Below, piece by piece: positions 45,823 to 57,885 of a stretch of 64,000 nt of DNA. Both the position numbers and the translations under genes were made by a program. Origin of the DNA: Tricholomella constricta. Its lineage: Eukaryota; Basidiomycota; Agaricomycetes; Agaricales; Lyophyllaceae. The DNA lies in assembly GCA_013368375.1 (NCBI GenBank), contig JAACJP010000002.1:124001-188000 (forward strand), written 5' to 3'. Position 1 is the first letter of the stretch, and every line of letters begins with the position of its first letter. The notes under the pieces are model-generated. The model saw nothing but the letters and a program-made list of their open reading frames with translations. It was not told the origin of the DNA and ran no database searches.

Positions 45823-47322
45823 ATGACCCCCAACGGAAACGCTGTTCGCGCCGCCCTTGCCCCCGGGCACTTCTTGTTCACCTCGGAGTCCGTCGGCGAA
45901 GGTCATCCTGGTACGTTTCCTGCATACAGCTTTTTGTGACATGGAACTCATCCATTGTGTAGATAAGATTTGCGACCAGGTCTCCGACGCCATTGTGAGT
46001 CCTACTAAAATCGTATAATACCCATGGCTGATTTTTTTTCTCTCACTCAGCTTGATGCCTGCCTTGCCGAGGACCCCTTCTCCAAGGTCGCTTGCGAGAC
46101 TGCCTCTAAGACCGGCATGATCATGGTCTTTGGTGAGATTACCACCAAGGCCAAGCTCGACTACCAAAAGATCATCCGCGAGACCATTAAGCAGATCGGA
46201 TATGACGACTCCGAGAAGGGTTTTGACTACAAGACCTGCAACATTCTCGTTGCCATCGAGCAGCAGTCCCCCGATATCGCACAGGGCCTTGACCACGGAT
46301 CCCTGGAGAGCCACGGTGCTGGTGATCAGGGTATCATGTTTGGCTACGCCACCGATGAGACTGAGGAGCTGATGCCCCTCACCATTATGCTCGCCCACAA
46401 ACTCAACGCTGCGATGGCCGTCGCGCGTCGTAACGGCAGTCTTGCCTGGCTTCGCCCAGATTCGAAGACCCAGGTCACCATCGAGTACAAGAAAGACGGT
46501 GGTGCTACCATCCCCCTCCGTGTCGACACTGTCGTCATCTCCACCCAGCACGCTGAGTCGATCTCGACGAAAGAACTCCGCGAGGAGATCCTCGAGAAGA
46601 TCATCAAGAAGGTCATCCCTGCCAACCTCTTGGATGACAAGACAGTCTACCACGTGAATACCATTATTCTACTCCTAGGAGAGGACATTTTTTGACCCCA
46701 TCCCAGATCCAACCCTCTGGCCGCTTCGTCATCGGTGGTCCCCAGGGCGATGCTGGTTTGACTGGTCGTAAAATTATCGTCGACACCTACGGTGGATGGG
46801 GTGCTCACGGTGGAGGTGCTTTCTCTGGAAAGGACTTCTCCAAGGTCGATCGCTCTGCTGCCTACACTGCTCGTTGGATCGGTGCGTCTAATTAGTCTTG
46901 AACGTTTCTGAAAATTTACCCCTGGGATATAGCCAAGTCGATCGTTGCTGCTGGCCTCGCTCGCCGTGCCCTTGTTCAGCTCTCGTACGCTATTGGTGTT
47001 GCTGAGCCTTTGTCGATCTACGTCGATACCTATGGCACTGGCAAGAAGACCGATGAGGAGCTTGTTGACATCATCCGCAACAACTGGGACCTGCGACCTG
47101 GTGTCATTGGTATGTACTCTCGATACTGCTTTGATCACAATGAAACTAACATCCTGTCTAGTCCGGGAGCTCGACCTCCAAAAGCCCCAATACCTTAAGA
47201 CCGCGTCTTACGGTCACTTTGGTAGGTTTTCATCGCACGGACTGAATATTAGATGTGCATCTAATATTGTTATAGGAAACCCTGATTACACTTGGGAGAA
47301 GCCCAAGCAGCTCAAGCTCTGA
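45823..47322 (+). CDS. SAM1: S-adenosylmethionine synthetase
   Basis: Makes S-adenosylmethionine from ATP and methionine in the cytosol. The start [20 protein letters not shown] is followed by [19 protein letters not shown] (ATP/methionine binding, split by an intron), [79 protein letters not shown], and the end [10 protein letters not shown]. Every family signature is present. Codon use is strongly C-ended, in line with high expression. An intron within YHVNPSGRF, another in ARWIAKS and two near the end were removed by standard sites. Usual length for the family. Confidence 0.95.
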
Positions 47323-47824
47323 GCAAACCTCATACCATTTTGTCCTGGGTGTCGCTATCGCCTTACTCGTCACGTCTTGCATCGGAAGTTCATCCTTCCA
47401 TTCATTTATTATCGCATTGCATTGTTTTTATAGATACCATACCCCACACGTCCCTCATCCTGTTCACCGCGCATCCTATCACTAACCAATCCCGCCGTCG
47501 CTCTCCTGGATTATTGCTACTCACCACCTACAGCTGATACCTGCTGTTTTTCTTCCTTATCAATGTTATAATATAGTACAGAGAATAGACCGCGTTCAAC
47601 CGCGTATTCTTGCTTCATGTTGACTCCCGAGAATGCACCGATATCTGAGCGCGCCTGACGCACGTGTCATCTAATCTAATCAACGCGAAATCGATTGGTT
47701 CCAATCCGTGATTCCGAAAAATTTTCTAATGTCCTACTTTCGTCCACATCTTGGGCCCGCTGCCTGCACGTTTGCTCGTAAACCAAAGACTTGAGTCTCC
47801 GGTCTTCTTGTCCATCACAACTCG
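47323..47824. other. Intergenic, nothing recognised
   Basis: 502 bp between the SAM synthetase stop and the split start codon of the next gene. Confidence 0.4.
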
Positions 47825-49886
47825 AGTATGTTCCCCTGTCTATTCTTCGCGCTCCATCAGACCCTGATCGACCTCTATCTCGCCTAGTGTGTGGGATTCT
47901 AGGTCTCCTCCTCCACGATCCCGAGGTAGATGCCGCTCCCGAGATCTGTGAAGGCCTCTCGCTGCTCCAGCACCGAGGTCAGGATGCGTGCGGTATCGTT
48001 ACCTGCGGGCCCAGGGGCCGCTTCTACCAGTGTAAGGCGAACGGCATGGTCCGCGACATTTTCGACGCCAATTCGATTTCGAGGCTGATCGGAGGCATGG
48101 GCGTCGGCCACGGTACGTTGTCCTATGTAAGGCGTTGATGCTTTGATCGACGCCTTACATTCATATTGGTCTACACAGTCCGCTATCCCACTGCAGGCAG
48201 CTTCAACCATGCCGAAGCACAACCCTTCTACGTCAATTCTCCGTACGGCATCGTATTTGCGCACGTACGTCGAGATCGTGTGCTTTGGTGTTGACCGTGT
48301 ATGGCTTACCAGGGTCTTAGAATGGTAACCTCATCAACACGGACGAATTGATGCGGTACATGGATGCGACGGCCCACCGCCACATTAACACGGCCTCCGA
48401 CTCCGAGCTCCTCCTCAACATCTTCGCGAACAACCTTCAGCAGACAGGCAAGTTCCGCATCAACGAGGACGACATCTTCACTGCCCTCGGGGGCATGATG
48501 GAACAATGCAAAGGCGCGTACGCCTGTGTGGCGATGCTCGCCGGATTCGGAATTATCGCATTCAGAGACCCCAACGGTATCCGCCCCGTTGGTATGGGCG
48601 TGCGGAAGAACGGCACAGGCAAGGACTATCTGTTTTCGAGTGAAAGCGTCGTTGCAGATGCGGCGGGATTCGGGGAGTGGGAGGATGTCAAGCCAGGTTG
48701 GTTCCTCTTTGGCGAAGATGATATACGCTTACGATGTGAGTGCAGGTGAAGCAATTATCATCACCCGGAGCGGTGTTTCGCGCCGCCAAGTTGCAAAGCC
48801 AGCTACCTTTGCGCCTGACATTTTCGAATTTGTCTATTTCGCACGCCCGGACTCTGTTCTTGATGGTATCAGCGTCTACCGTAGTCGTATGGCTATGGGA
48901 GATGCTCTGGCCGAAAAGGTTAGAACTGTACTGGAGGAGAACAATATTACCGTTGATGTCGTTATTCCCGTGAGTTCAGACTTCGGTCGCATGCAGCAGT
49001 GGGGACTAATGTTGTTGGACAGGTTCCGGATACCTCTCGAGTGGCTGCGCTCAACCTTGCACAGAAGCTTGAGCTTCCATATCGTGAAGGCTTCATCAAG
49101 AACCGCTATGTCGGGCGGACATTTATCATGCCTGGCCAGCAGATGAGGTGCGTTAAGCTGGGATGTCGTTTGCAAATCATGCTAACTTTTCCCAGGAAAA
49201 AGAATGTCCGGAGAAAGTTAAACGCCATGGCCCTTGAATTTGTTGATAAAGTGGTGCTTCTAGTTGATGGTTCGTCGTTTTCGACATGGCGCCACACCAT
49301 TATTGACCTCTGAATTCCCCTAGACTCCATCGTTCGTGGCACGACATCAAAGGAGATTATCCAAATGGCAAAAGACGTCGGCGCCAAAAAAGTCATAGTT
49401 GCGAGCTGCGCGCCCCCCATTCGGTATGCTTCCGCACCCTATATATATATCGTTAACTCATTCCCCTCCAGGTACCCTAACGTATACGGAATTGACATGC
49501 CCTCGCGGAGCGAACTTGTCGCTCACGGTCGCACCACCGAAGAGATCGCCACCGAAATCGGCGCAGACCTCGTCATCTTCCAGACGCTCCCCGACCTGGA
49601 GTCCTCCGTTCGGCAGTTCAACCCGAGCATCACTGCCTTCGACTGCTCTGTCTTCACCGGTAAATACATCACGGGCGGGGTGTCCGAGGAGTACCTGCAG
49701 CACCTCGAGGACATGCGTGCGGATCACACGCAAGGAAAGCCGAAGGCCAACAGTGGCGCACTGGATGGGCGGGGCGGGGCTGGTTTGCGCTGGGATCGAG
49801 AGAAGGTCGTGTTGCTATCTGGAAACCCTGGGAACGGCTCAGACGATACCGTTGGCCTGCATAACACTTGGAAAGCGGCCCATTAG
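47825..49886 (+). CDS. ADE4: Amidophosphoribosyltransferase (purine step 1)
   Basis: Makes 5-phosphoribosylamine from PRPP and glutamine. The mature enzyme needs Cys right after Met. The sequence gives this only if the start codon is split: A (47825), a 62-bp intron gtatgt ... gcctag (47826-47887), then TG TGT GGG ATT. That yields [14 protein letters not shown], the family N-terminus. Then follow [85 protein letters not shown] and [18 protein letters not shown] (PRPP motif), then [17 protein letters not shown]. It ends at 49884-49886. An unspliced reading from an ATG at 47791 would add about 34 residues before the Cys and seems wrong. Confidence 0.9.
47826..47887 (+). other. Intron splitting the ADE4 start codon (A|TG)
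   Basis: Donor gtatgt, a ctgat branch-like site and acceptor cctag. It separates the A of the initiator from TG, so translation can start correctly only on spliced message. Confidence 0.75.
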
Positions 49887-50651
49887 AATTTATGTAAAAG
49901 TCACATATTGTATTCCAACGTAGAATAGTGTACATCATGTTGTGGAGCGCATTTCAGGCATCACATTTGACAGTTGAGAGTCATTCCTGCGGCCCTCTCC
50001 GTCTTCTCTGGAGGAAATCGGTTGTCTGATATCACATAATAGCCACTGACCTTCCTCGATTGGATGACACCCCCACGACAGAGTCTTCCCTACTTCAAAC
50101 AAGACTCACTCTCTCTAAGGAGTCTGTAGACTATTTGTCGGGAGCCTTCCTCCGACCTCCACCGAAGACCGAGGATGATTGCCTCTCATTTTTTGTACAA
50201 AGGACAAATATGTGACCGTGCCAACTTCAGACGATACTATATAAAATTGTACCTGGACGAATTTCGATGTTAAGGCTAGAATGAAGCGAGCGCCCGCAAA
50301 TATGAAATTATTGTGTGGCGCAGTAGTTTTGAAACAAGAATCATGGCATTCTGGCTACCCTGTACCTGTCATTTGATAAGGATGCTATCTCATGTTGCTT
50401 TCGTCCAATTGTGTCGGAAGAGGAATTTGTTGATCAGTCCATGGATCAGTCATCGTTGTATTTTGAAATACAGAATACTACGAAACTGTGACAATCCGTA
50501 TCTTTGATAATACAATTTTAGAAGCCTGGTATGTAGAGCCGGAGAGTTATAGACTTGGCCCGGCTGTAGGAGAAAGGAATAAAGCAAAGGAGAACAAGAG
50601 AATAAAATAAAAGTAGAGCAAAACTACGCTCGCGTCACATATTGCTGTTCA
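49887..50651. other. Intergenic, nothing recognised
   Basis: About 0.77 kb, AT-rich; a TATA-like tatataaaat near 50238 has no gene after it. It may be the remains of a promoter or upstream gene copy. Confidence 0.3.
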
Positions 50652-50733
50652 ACTAGCATTTCTCATCAGACTTTCAACAAACATACCTCGAGTGCTTTTC
50701 TGTAACCAAGACATAAATCTGTAGAGGTGTGAA
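50652..50733 (+). repeat. Relic copy of the CRN-kinase 3' end
   Basis: This 82-bp stretch matches 52970-53058, which starts on the stop codon of the CRN-kinase gene and runs into its 3' flank. Shared blocks: actagcattt, cagactttcaacaaacat, cctcgagtgcttttctgta, aaatctgtagaggtgtgaa. Confidence 0.85.
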
Positions 50734-50954
50734 CCTACGAGGTAATGCTACTAGTACCAGCATTAAATACAAGAAGGTTGTTTGCTAGCACGCCAGGCAT
50801 GGGGTCGATGCTGCAGGTGACAAGGGGATTGACGACAGGCGCTCGACTGGGCGCTATAATTTAGTATAAAATCGTGCGGCCGTCTGTCACATGATGTGTC
50901 CAACGTAATAAAGCCCAACGTTCAATGACAGTCATTGCCGTTTGTCCTGTCGCT

Positions 50955-52974
50955 ATGTCCGAAACAACCAAAGCTTTCCGATTCTTTACCATCATCATCA
51001 ACGATCTAACTCCGGAGGCGTTTATCGTCAATACCACAGCGGAATTTGTTTGTGAGCTGAAGGAGATCATCTACAATCAGATCGATCCCTTAGTTATCTC
51101 GCAGTATCGAGCTCGACATGTTGTTTTGTGGAAGGTGAGGTTGAGGTGTTCAAAGTATGGCATGAGTTTTGAGACTTATGCTCCCCTTGCAGCTGAAGGA
51201 ACCGATACCCATTTCTCCGGACAAGACCGTCCTGGCTTCCGTCCAGGAAGCGGGAGATCTCTCTCAAATAGCAAACGCATTACGGGAAACGGATGTGATT
51301 GCGAATCTGTTTCCAGATCCTAATTCAACTGGACATTTATACATCGTCGCGACACTAGTCGCTAGGGAGCCACCTGCAGGTCAGTTTCGGTATCACTTGC
51401 TGCTTTGTATTGACTTCGATGCTGACACCAACGGTTATGAAAAGGATCAGAAACCGTCAAAAACGAGGAACGCGGTGCGCTTCCAGTTCTTTTATCGACC
51501 TCAAACCTTGTGCTAAGGTATCGTAGCGCATAGGAAGGCTGTTGAGATGGCAAAGACCGCCCCTTCTCCATCGAGCATATCAAAGAGTCCCAAGCTATTC
51601 AAGGCTGAACAAGCTGATCGCCCAATTTACAATGGACGCCCGGCTGGAAGGAGAGGCCCTCCTGTCGCCATTTATCACACGGCCTTCGCTGAACTCAAGG
51701 ATGCGTTGCGTGATGTTACGAAGGTTGTCGATAATGCGGAAGACCAACGAGTGGATGATACAGCAAAACTATCCCTTGTGGCGACAGATATCTACAACCT
51801 TGAGGACGAGCGTTCCAAGGCGATTATCCCTTATCTGAAGAACCTCCTCGGTATTGACCTTATTGAAAAGGCCAAGGTTAAGAACGGCAAGAAGGAGTTT
51901 GAATCGGATGCCATCGCCACCGAAGCCATTGAGGATGTTACTTACGGGGAAAAGGAAGCTATAATTGGCCATGTTGAGTTCAAGAACGAGTTTGGGATCG
52001 GGGGAGATGGCGGCGTCCAGAATGTTCTTGGGCTGCGCAAGCATCTCGCCCAAGAGGAGGTCCGTGTCCCACAATTACGGCTGCGATACTTCATTGAAAC
52101 CGTTCCTATGTAGTACAACGAAGTGAGAAATGCATCCTGCTGCCCCTGCATCACTGTAACGGTTGCGGGCCCATACATAAGCTTTGGCGGAGCAATCTTG
52201 GCAGATGCCTTCATCGTCGAATCATTCACGGATTACATATACTTGGGCAGGAAACCCTCTGCCCAGGAGTGGATCATTCACCTCGCTCGGACTTTTGCCG
52301 CTGTTGCCCAGGCTTTCCTCAGTCTGAAGCGATTTTATCAAGATCTCAAGCTGAAACCTGCTCCAGATTTATATCGGCTATTCCCCAGCCCCACGTATTT
52401 CGCCGACAGGATGCCGCAGACGGAAATGACTTTCACGGCACGGTTCAATTATGAGGGACGAGAGTCGGACGACTACCGACGGTCGTTGTTTCGCGCTACT
52501 TACGGCGACAAAGAGGTTCTTGTCAAATTTTGCGAACGTTACCACCGCGATGGCCATCGCATAGTCGCCGCGGCCAATTATGCGCCAGAGTTGTTCTTCT
52601 GCGAACAGATCCAGGGCGGGGTTACTATGGTCATCATGAAGTTCATTGCCGGTCAGGATGCATATTATCGCTTCAAGAACGTTGATCTGCCTTCGGACAT
52701 CTTGGAGAATGTCATGTCAGCGGTGGAGGTGCTCCACGATGCTGGCCTCGTATTCGGAGACCTGCGTCGCCCAAATATCGTCATCGACAAAACGGGCGGC
52801 CGCGAGCGGCCTCTGCTGATTGATTTCGAATGGGTTGGTCAGGATGGTCAAGCACGATATCCGGCCCTTCTCAACGACTCGGGTGAGATAACGTGGGCCA
52901 CCGGTGTGAAACCACATGCAATAATGAGGAAGGAGCATGATATAGAAATGGTTCGCAAACTCAACGTTTACTAG
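50955..52974 (+). CDS. Crinkler-header protein with C-terminal kinase-like domain
   Basis: The N-terminus MSETTKAFRFFTIIIND, FVCELKEIIYNQIDPL, ARHVVLWKLKEPIPIS, VFPDP-like NLFPDPNSTGHLYIVATL matches the ubiquitin-like header of Crinkler (CRN) proteins, in which a header exon is joined to varied effector ends. A middle region (AIYHTAFAELKDALRDVTKV, YGEKEAIIGHVEFKNEFGIG) ends with QEE, and splicing adds YNEVRNASCCPCITVTVAGP. The C-terminal part is kinase-like: VLVKFCERY (Lys), TMVIMKFIAGQD (hinge), GLVFGDLRRPNIVI (catalytic loop with FGD instead of HRD) and LLIDFEWVG (DFE instead of DFG). The active Asp residues seem present. CRN proteins occur in many basidiomycetes with unknown roles; plant or fungal conflict is speculative. 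An ATG ten codons upstream is in frame. Confidence 0.75.
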
Positions 52975-53058
52975 CATTTTTTCACCAGACTTTCAACAAA
53001 CATGCCTCGAGTGCTTTTCTGTAGCCCAGACATCATCATAAATCTGTAGAGGTGTGAA
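52970..53058 (+). repeat. 3' flank of CRN-kinase, partner of the 50652-50733 relic
   Basis: 89 bp, with a small insertion (catcat) relative to the upstream copy; begins at the stop codon. Confidence 0.85.
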
Positions 53059-53462
53059 TCGTGATCTGACTTTCACTCTCTCTTACGACCCAATACTGTA
53101 TTATGGGCCGCTGCTGGCGTTTCAGATGACCCAGTTCTGCCTTACACCACTTCAATCACTGGCAACACACTAACATAGACTCATTGACCCAGGAAGCGCG
53201 CACATCCTCGCCTCCCTCCCTAGGTCCGACTGGCGCAAAAGCCCGTTTTTCACCGGTTTGCAGGACTTCAACTCAATTGATGTCTTGACTCAATTGATGT
53301 CTTGACTCGAGGATCGACCTTGTAAACTTGAAAGTACGAACGCGACACATTATAAATATTTGCCATCGTGTTGAAACTTACATAAATTGTCGAAATTTTG
53401 TATACTCGTTCCCTTGAACATAGGCCAGCATAGGCTATACCTTGGACTCAGCTTTCACCTCG
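53059..53462. promoter_or_regulatory. Glyoxal oxidase promoter region
   Basis: Contains two exact 17-bp copies of TCAATTGATGTCTTGAC in tandem (53273-53306) and an AT-rich cattataaatat at about 53348, 110 bp before the ATG at 53463. Function of the tandem is unknown. Confidence 0.4.
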
Positions 53463-55803
53463 ATGGCTACCCTTCTTGATCTGACATGGTGTTTTTGGTC
53501 TAGCATCTATACCTTCATTGCCTTGACTCTGCCTGTCTCTGTCTCGGCCATAGACTCGGCGTGGAACGGACACACTGTTCCTGGGTCCACAACGCCCGCC
53601 CCTTTCACGCCTTTTTTCGTCCCGCCCGGAGCGAAAGCCTACGACTCTTCCTCTCCTTTGATCCTCTACACTGGACAATGGTCAACCGTTTTCTCTTCCA
53701 AATATTTTCACAAGACGCTTCAGTCGACGTCCAAAGCAAATTCGACGATCTCCTTTAAATTTACCGGAACAGGCATCGAGTGGTTCGGAAATTGTGACAA
53801 ACATCATGGGATCTCCTTAGTCTTCATTGACGGCCTGCGGCAAAACAGCGTAGATGCGTATTGTAATCGTGACATCCCTCTCAAGCAACAGCGGATCTTT
53901 TGGGACTTCGACCTTCCGTACGGAGACCACACCATCAAAATAATCAATACCGCAAAGAGGCCTGGTTCTGTCAAGCCAACATTATGTGACATTGACGCCT
54001 TCGTCGTCACCAGAGGTGACCCGAACAGCCAAACTCCGTTTTCATCACCTGAAGGCGTTGCTTCTTCGTTACTTGAGACCCAGACTCTGGCTTCGAACAC
54101 GGCCTCGAAATGGACTCTTGTTCAAAAAGGAACTACCGGCGTACATGCTATGCAACTCGCGATCATCTCCTCAAGCCATGCCATCATCGTGGACAAAGTC
54201 GAGCACAATCCTTTGACGATATCTGGACATCCTGCATGGGCTGCTCTTTACAATCTCCACACCCACGCAGTCAAACCACTCGCCATGCAATCCAATTCTT
54301 TCTGTGCCGGTGGTAGTTTTCTGGGGAACGGAACGTTGATTAACGTCGGCGGGAATCCTGTTGTAGATGGCCGCACATCCTCTGCGGACTTTGGCGATGT
54401 AGACGGGCTTCAGGCTATACGTATCTTTGAGCCATGCGACTCCGAATCTTCTGATCACTGTGAATTCTACGAACATCATTCTCGACTTCGAATGGCAAGT
54501 CCGCGCTGGTACAATACAGTCGTTCGAATCAACGATGGCAGCGCGATGATCATCGGCGGATCGAAAAAAGGAGGCTGGATCAACAACGCAACGGTCAACA
54601 ATCCTACTATCGAGTACTTCCCGCCAAAAGGCATCCATGGTTCCAATGGTCTTCCCATCCATCTGCCCTTCCTGGTTGACACCCTCAACTCGAATCTTTT
54701 CCCGATCGCCTTTGCTCTCCCAGATGGCAGGATCTTCATGGCCGCTAACCGTGATGCGATGATCTATGACTGGAAAAACAACCAGGAACGCAGGCTTCCT
54801 CAGATCCCAAACAGCATCCGAGTCACTTATCCGATGACGGGAACGGGTCTGCTGCTACCACTGTCGCCCGAAAACGATTACCAGCCCGAGATCCTTCTCT
54901 GCGGTGGTTCCAACATTCCCGACGACAAGGCGAGCTATGATATCTCTTCTCAGGATCCAGCATCATCCCAGTGTTCACGTTTGATCTTGACGGAGGCCGG
55001 TATCGCAACAGGTTGGCAGGTCGAGTTAATGCCACAAGCTCGAATGATGCCCGATGCTGTGCTTCTTCCAACGGGCGAGGTCCTCATTATCAACGGGGCT
55101 GGTTCTGGAATATCTGGCTACGGGAACGTACGGGACCAGGTCGGCTCGTCCAATGCTGACCACCCTGTCCTAACTCCTGTATTATACAACCCGCTTGCAA
55201 CTACTGGTCAACGTTTTTCTTCCGCAGGTCTACCCACAAGTCGGATACCGCGACTTTATCATAGTGTGGCGACGTTGACCCCTTCGGGCGATATCATGGT
55301 AACTGGGAGCAATCCTAATTTGGATCGGAGCGAGATCAAGTATGGAACTGAGTACAGGGTCGAATGGTTCTCACCACCGTATATGAAAATGGACCGACCA
55401 GAGATAACTGGGAAGATTTCGAAACTTAAGTTCAAGGAGGAGGTCAAAGTGAAGGTGAAGGTGCCTGGGGGGTTTAGAGATCAATTCAAAGGTGCAAGAC
55501 TCTTGCTCCGAAATCTCGTTTATTGTTGACGATATACTTTCCTTTCAAGTTGCCCTCATGGATCTTGGGTTTGTGACACACGCCGTGCATGCGAACACCC
55601 GCCTCGTCTATCTGAAGTGTTCGATGGCGGGCGATACCCTCTCAATCACCGGCCCACCCAGCGGAGACATTTACCCACCCGGTCCTGGCTGGATATATTT
55701 CTTGGTTGACGGCGTTCCTAGCAAAGGCGTGAAGGTGATGATTGGCAATGGTGACAGTCCTCCGGTCGACAAGAACGCACTGGAAAAGTATGATCACATT
55801 TGA
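53463..55803 (+). CDS. Glyoxal oxidase-type copper radical oxidase with N-terminal accessory domain
   Basis: A secreted enzyme that oxidises aldehydes and makes H2O2. The signal region is MATLLDLTWCFWSSIYTFIALTLPV. Residues about 30-210 form a domain not in the basic enzyme: STISFKFTGTGIEWFGNC, DGLRQNSVDAYC, YGDHTIKIINTAKR, a galactose-binding-like fold by appearance. The catalytic part has SFCAGGSFLGNGTLINVGGN (Cys of the Cys-Tyr cofactor), MASPRWYNTVV (Tyr), LYHSVATLTPSGDIMVTGSNPN (Tyr-His ligands) and GFVTHAVHANTRLVYL (His). The start is ATG 53463; the frame upstream begins with TTG. The only intron near the end (gtgcaa ... caag) joins to VALMDLGFVTH. Such enzymes feed peroxidases in white-rot fungi, but they also occur in fungi without them. 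Confidence 0.9.
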
Positions 55804-56818
55804 CCTTTGTCTCGAATTTCTCTTACTTACCTTGCCCTTTTCTTTTATCAGCCTCCTGAAGAATTCCGATGTCGATCAATACGAGAAATCGAAAGGAGAG
55901 AATGTTGAGAACTTGTCCGAGTGAAGATAGATGAAGTTGTATATCCCTGTTCCATTTGTTGCCGATGATCTCTCGCTTACATCGCTATTCTACATACATA
56001 TGTCTACCACAGTCGTTCTAATCACTAAATCAGAGTTCAAATCGGGATGTCAGACCTTCCCTTGATAGTTGTGCCTTCACCTCTTTGCATATAGCAGCCA
56101 GCAGTCAGAAACCATGTGCCGAAGGCCCAGAAACGATCCTCGCCGTCAAAGCGCGAACCATCTCAGCATTGAGCAAGTAATCAACCTCATCGACAGGTAG
56201 TCTGATTAGTAGGCTCCCTTATGATTTCATTGCTCGGCATTCAAATGACTCAAGGACTCCTTAATGCTCTTCTGCGTCAGCGATTTGACGAGACCTTAGG
56301 CCTTAACGCCCGAAAATGTTAAGGACCAAAGTCCAAAAATTCGCTCTTTGCCCCCTCACATTTTTGCGGTTGTGCGTGGACTAAATAACTGACGATATTA
56401 GACATCCCTTTGACTGATGGCAATCAATTAGACGGCCTGAGCCGGGACGTTGACGATGGGCTCTGTAAGTTTATTGACAACAGACACATCGCGCATCTGG
56501 CACTCCGACATTTCGCAGTGGCAGACGCTTTTGCTAGTTCGAGGTAGAACATAGTAAATTCTACCTCGAATGCACGCCGTGTCATGTACGTAGTCACTGC
56601 GAGGAGGTTGTACGAGAAGTCTGCTTCAGTTTCTCTACGAAAGAAGTATGAGCATATTATACTGTACTGGTCATTATCATCCTCCCTCGGAACGCGATCC
56701 ACAAGCTGGATATTCGGAAATCCATGGACGACAGTGCTCTTTTCGCTGAACCGGGGTATAACATAAGCCGTTATTCATTCCAGTAGAAAGATGTATATAT
56801 CCGGAAAAGGGTCCAAAA
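55804..56818. other. Intergenic, convergent 3' ends
   Basis: About 1 kb between convergent genes; a minus-strand open frame at 56424-56702 has no motif. Nothing recognised. Confidence 0.35.
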
Positions 56819-57885
56819 TCACAGGGCACGCTGCCTCATCCGGCTGCTCACTGTTCGCAATCCAGCGTAGACCTTGCCGGGTGGTGAGCCAAGGATAAGA
56901 GACACGATAGCGTCCCGAGCGACTTTGATATTTTGGAAGGAACCCATGATATGGATTTTACTGTAAAAGTACATCACAGTGAGTGGGACAGTCTCGAAAG
57001 ATGTCAGCAAACGCACGTGTCGGCCAAGACGATACGCGTACGACTCGCATTTTCGATCGTAAATTTGGTTTTGCCATCCTGGCCTGCGATGCGACCTGGA
57101 GCCTTGATTAGATCAAGGCCATATGTTTAAGGATCTGCAACCTACCAATTGCTCGTGATAAGTGGTCGCCATGCAATGTCTTTACGTCCTTGATCTCGAA
57201 TGAATCAAGATATAGATCATCCAGTCGCAGAAGAGCGATTGCATCCTGGAAGGTTAGAAAAATGAGTTTGATCAAAACAAGTCGCGAAATTTGTGAACGT
57301 ACGTTGACATCAAAACCCAGAGCATAAGCCTTTACAAAGTCCGCGCCTTTTTGTAAAGCACCAATGTCCTTCGTCTCCTTGGACGTCTGGTAATGGTGTG
57401 AGTTACAAATACATTGATCTGTGGATATCTCGACGCACCCTTGCTTCCACACATCTCCGCTGAACATTCATCCTCACTTGTAGCCCCAAAATTTCTGTTA
57501 GCGGCCCAAAAATGTTTATCCAATCCTTTTTAAGTGGTGTCATTCGATGAGGAGGTATCGCTATCCGTCTAGTCTCAGACTTTAGTCTGGTTTTGTCGGC
57601 GTTGGCGGCGAGAGGAGGAAATGCGGGGGCGGAGGTGGTTTGTAGCGGATCGACCTCGATTAAGAGTTCATCATCGTCGCCAGCGTTATCGGGGTCAGCG
57701 TGTTGATCTGTTATACTCGGTGCAGACGCGTCTACATCGTCCATCTCCTGATCTTCGTCTGCATTTTGGGTGTTAGCTGGACGCGCGGATTTTCGGGTAA
57801 TTTTTCTGCGGTTTTTGCGGGCAGCCGAGCCAGCAGCTGAGGATTCTGGCTGTGAAGAGAGTGTGGAAGTATGTGTAACGACCAT
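56819..57885 (-). CDS. PNO1: KH-domain 18S rRNA assembly factor Pno1/Dim2
   Basis: Needed for pre-40S maturation in the nucleolus and cytoplasm. The start [20 protein letters not shown] is followed by a basic stretch ([13 protein letters not shown]), an acidic one ([14 protein letters not shown]), then [82 protein letters not shown] and [25 protein letters not shown]. The KH core is completed by [24 protein letters not shown] and [16 protein letters not shown]. It ends RQRAL at 56819. All core blocks are in order with four introns. The ATG at 57885 fits the family; the longer upstream frame has no support. Confidence 0.92.

Noticed and set aside
45724..46653. 309-codon minus-strand frame opposite SAM synthetase
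   Set aside because: Shadow caused by strong codon bias of a highly conserved gene on the other strand.
53442..53462. Longer start of the glyoxal oxidase
   Set aside because: It begins with TTG; ATG 53463 directly precedes a good signal peptide.
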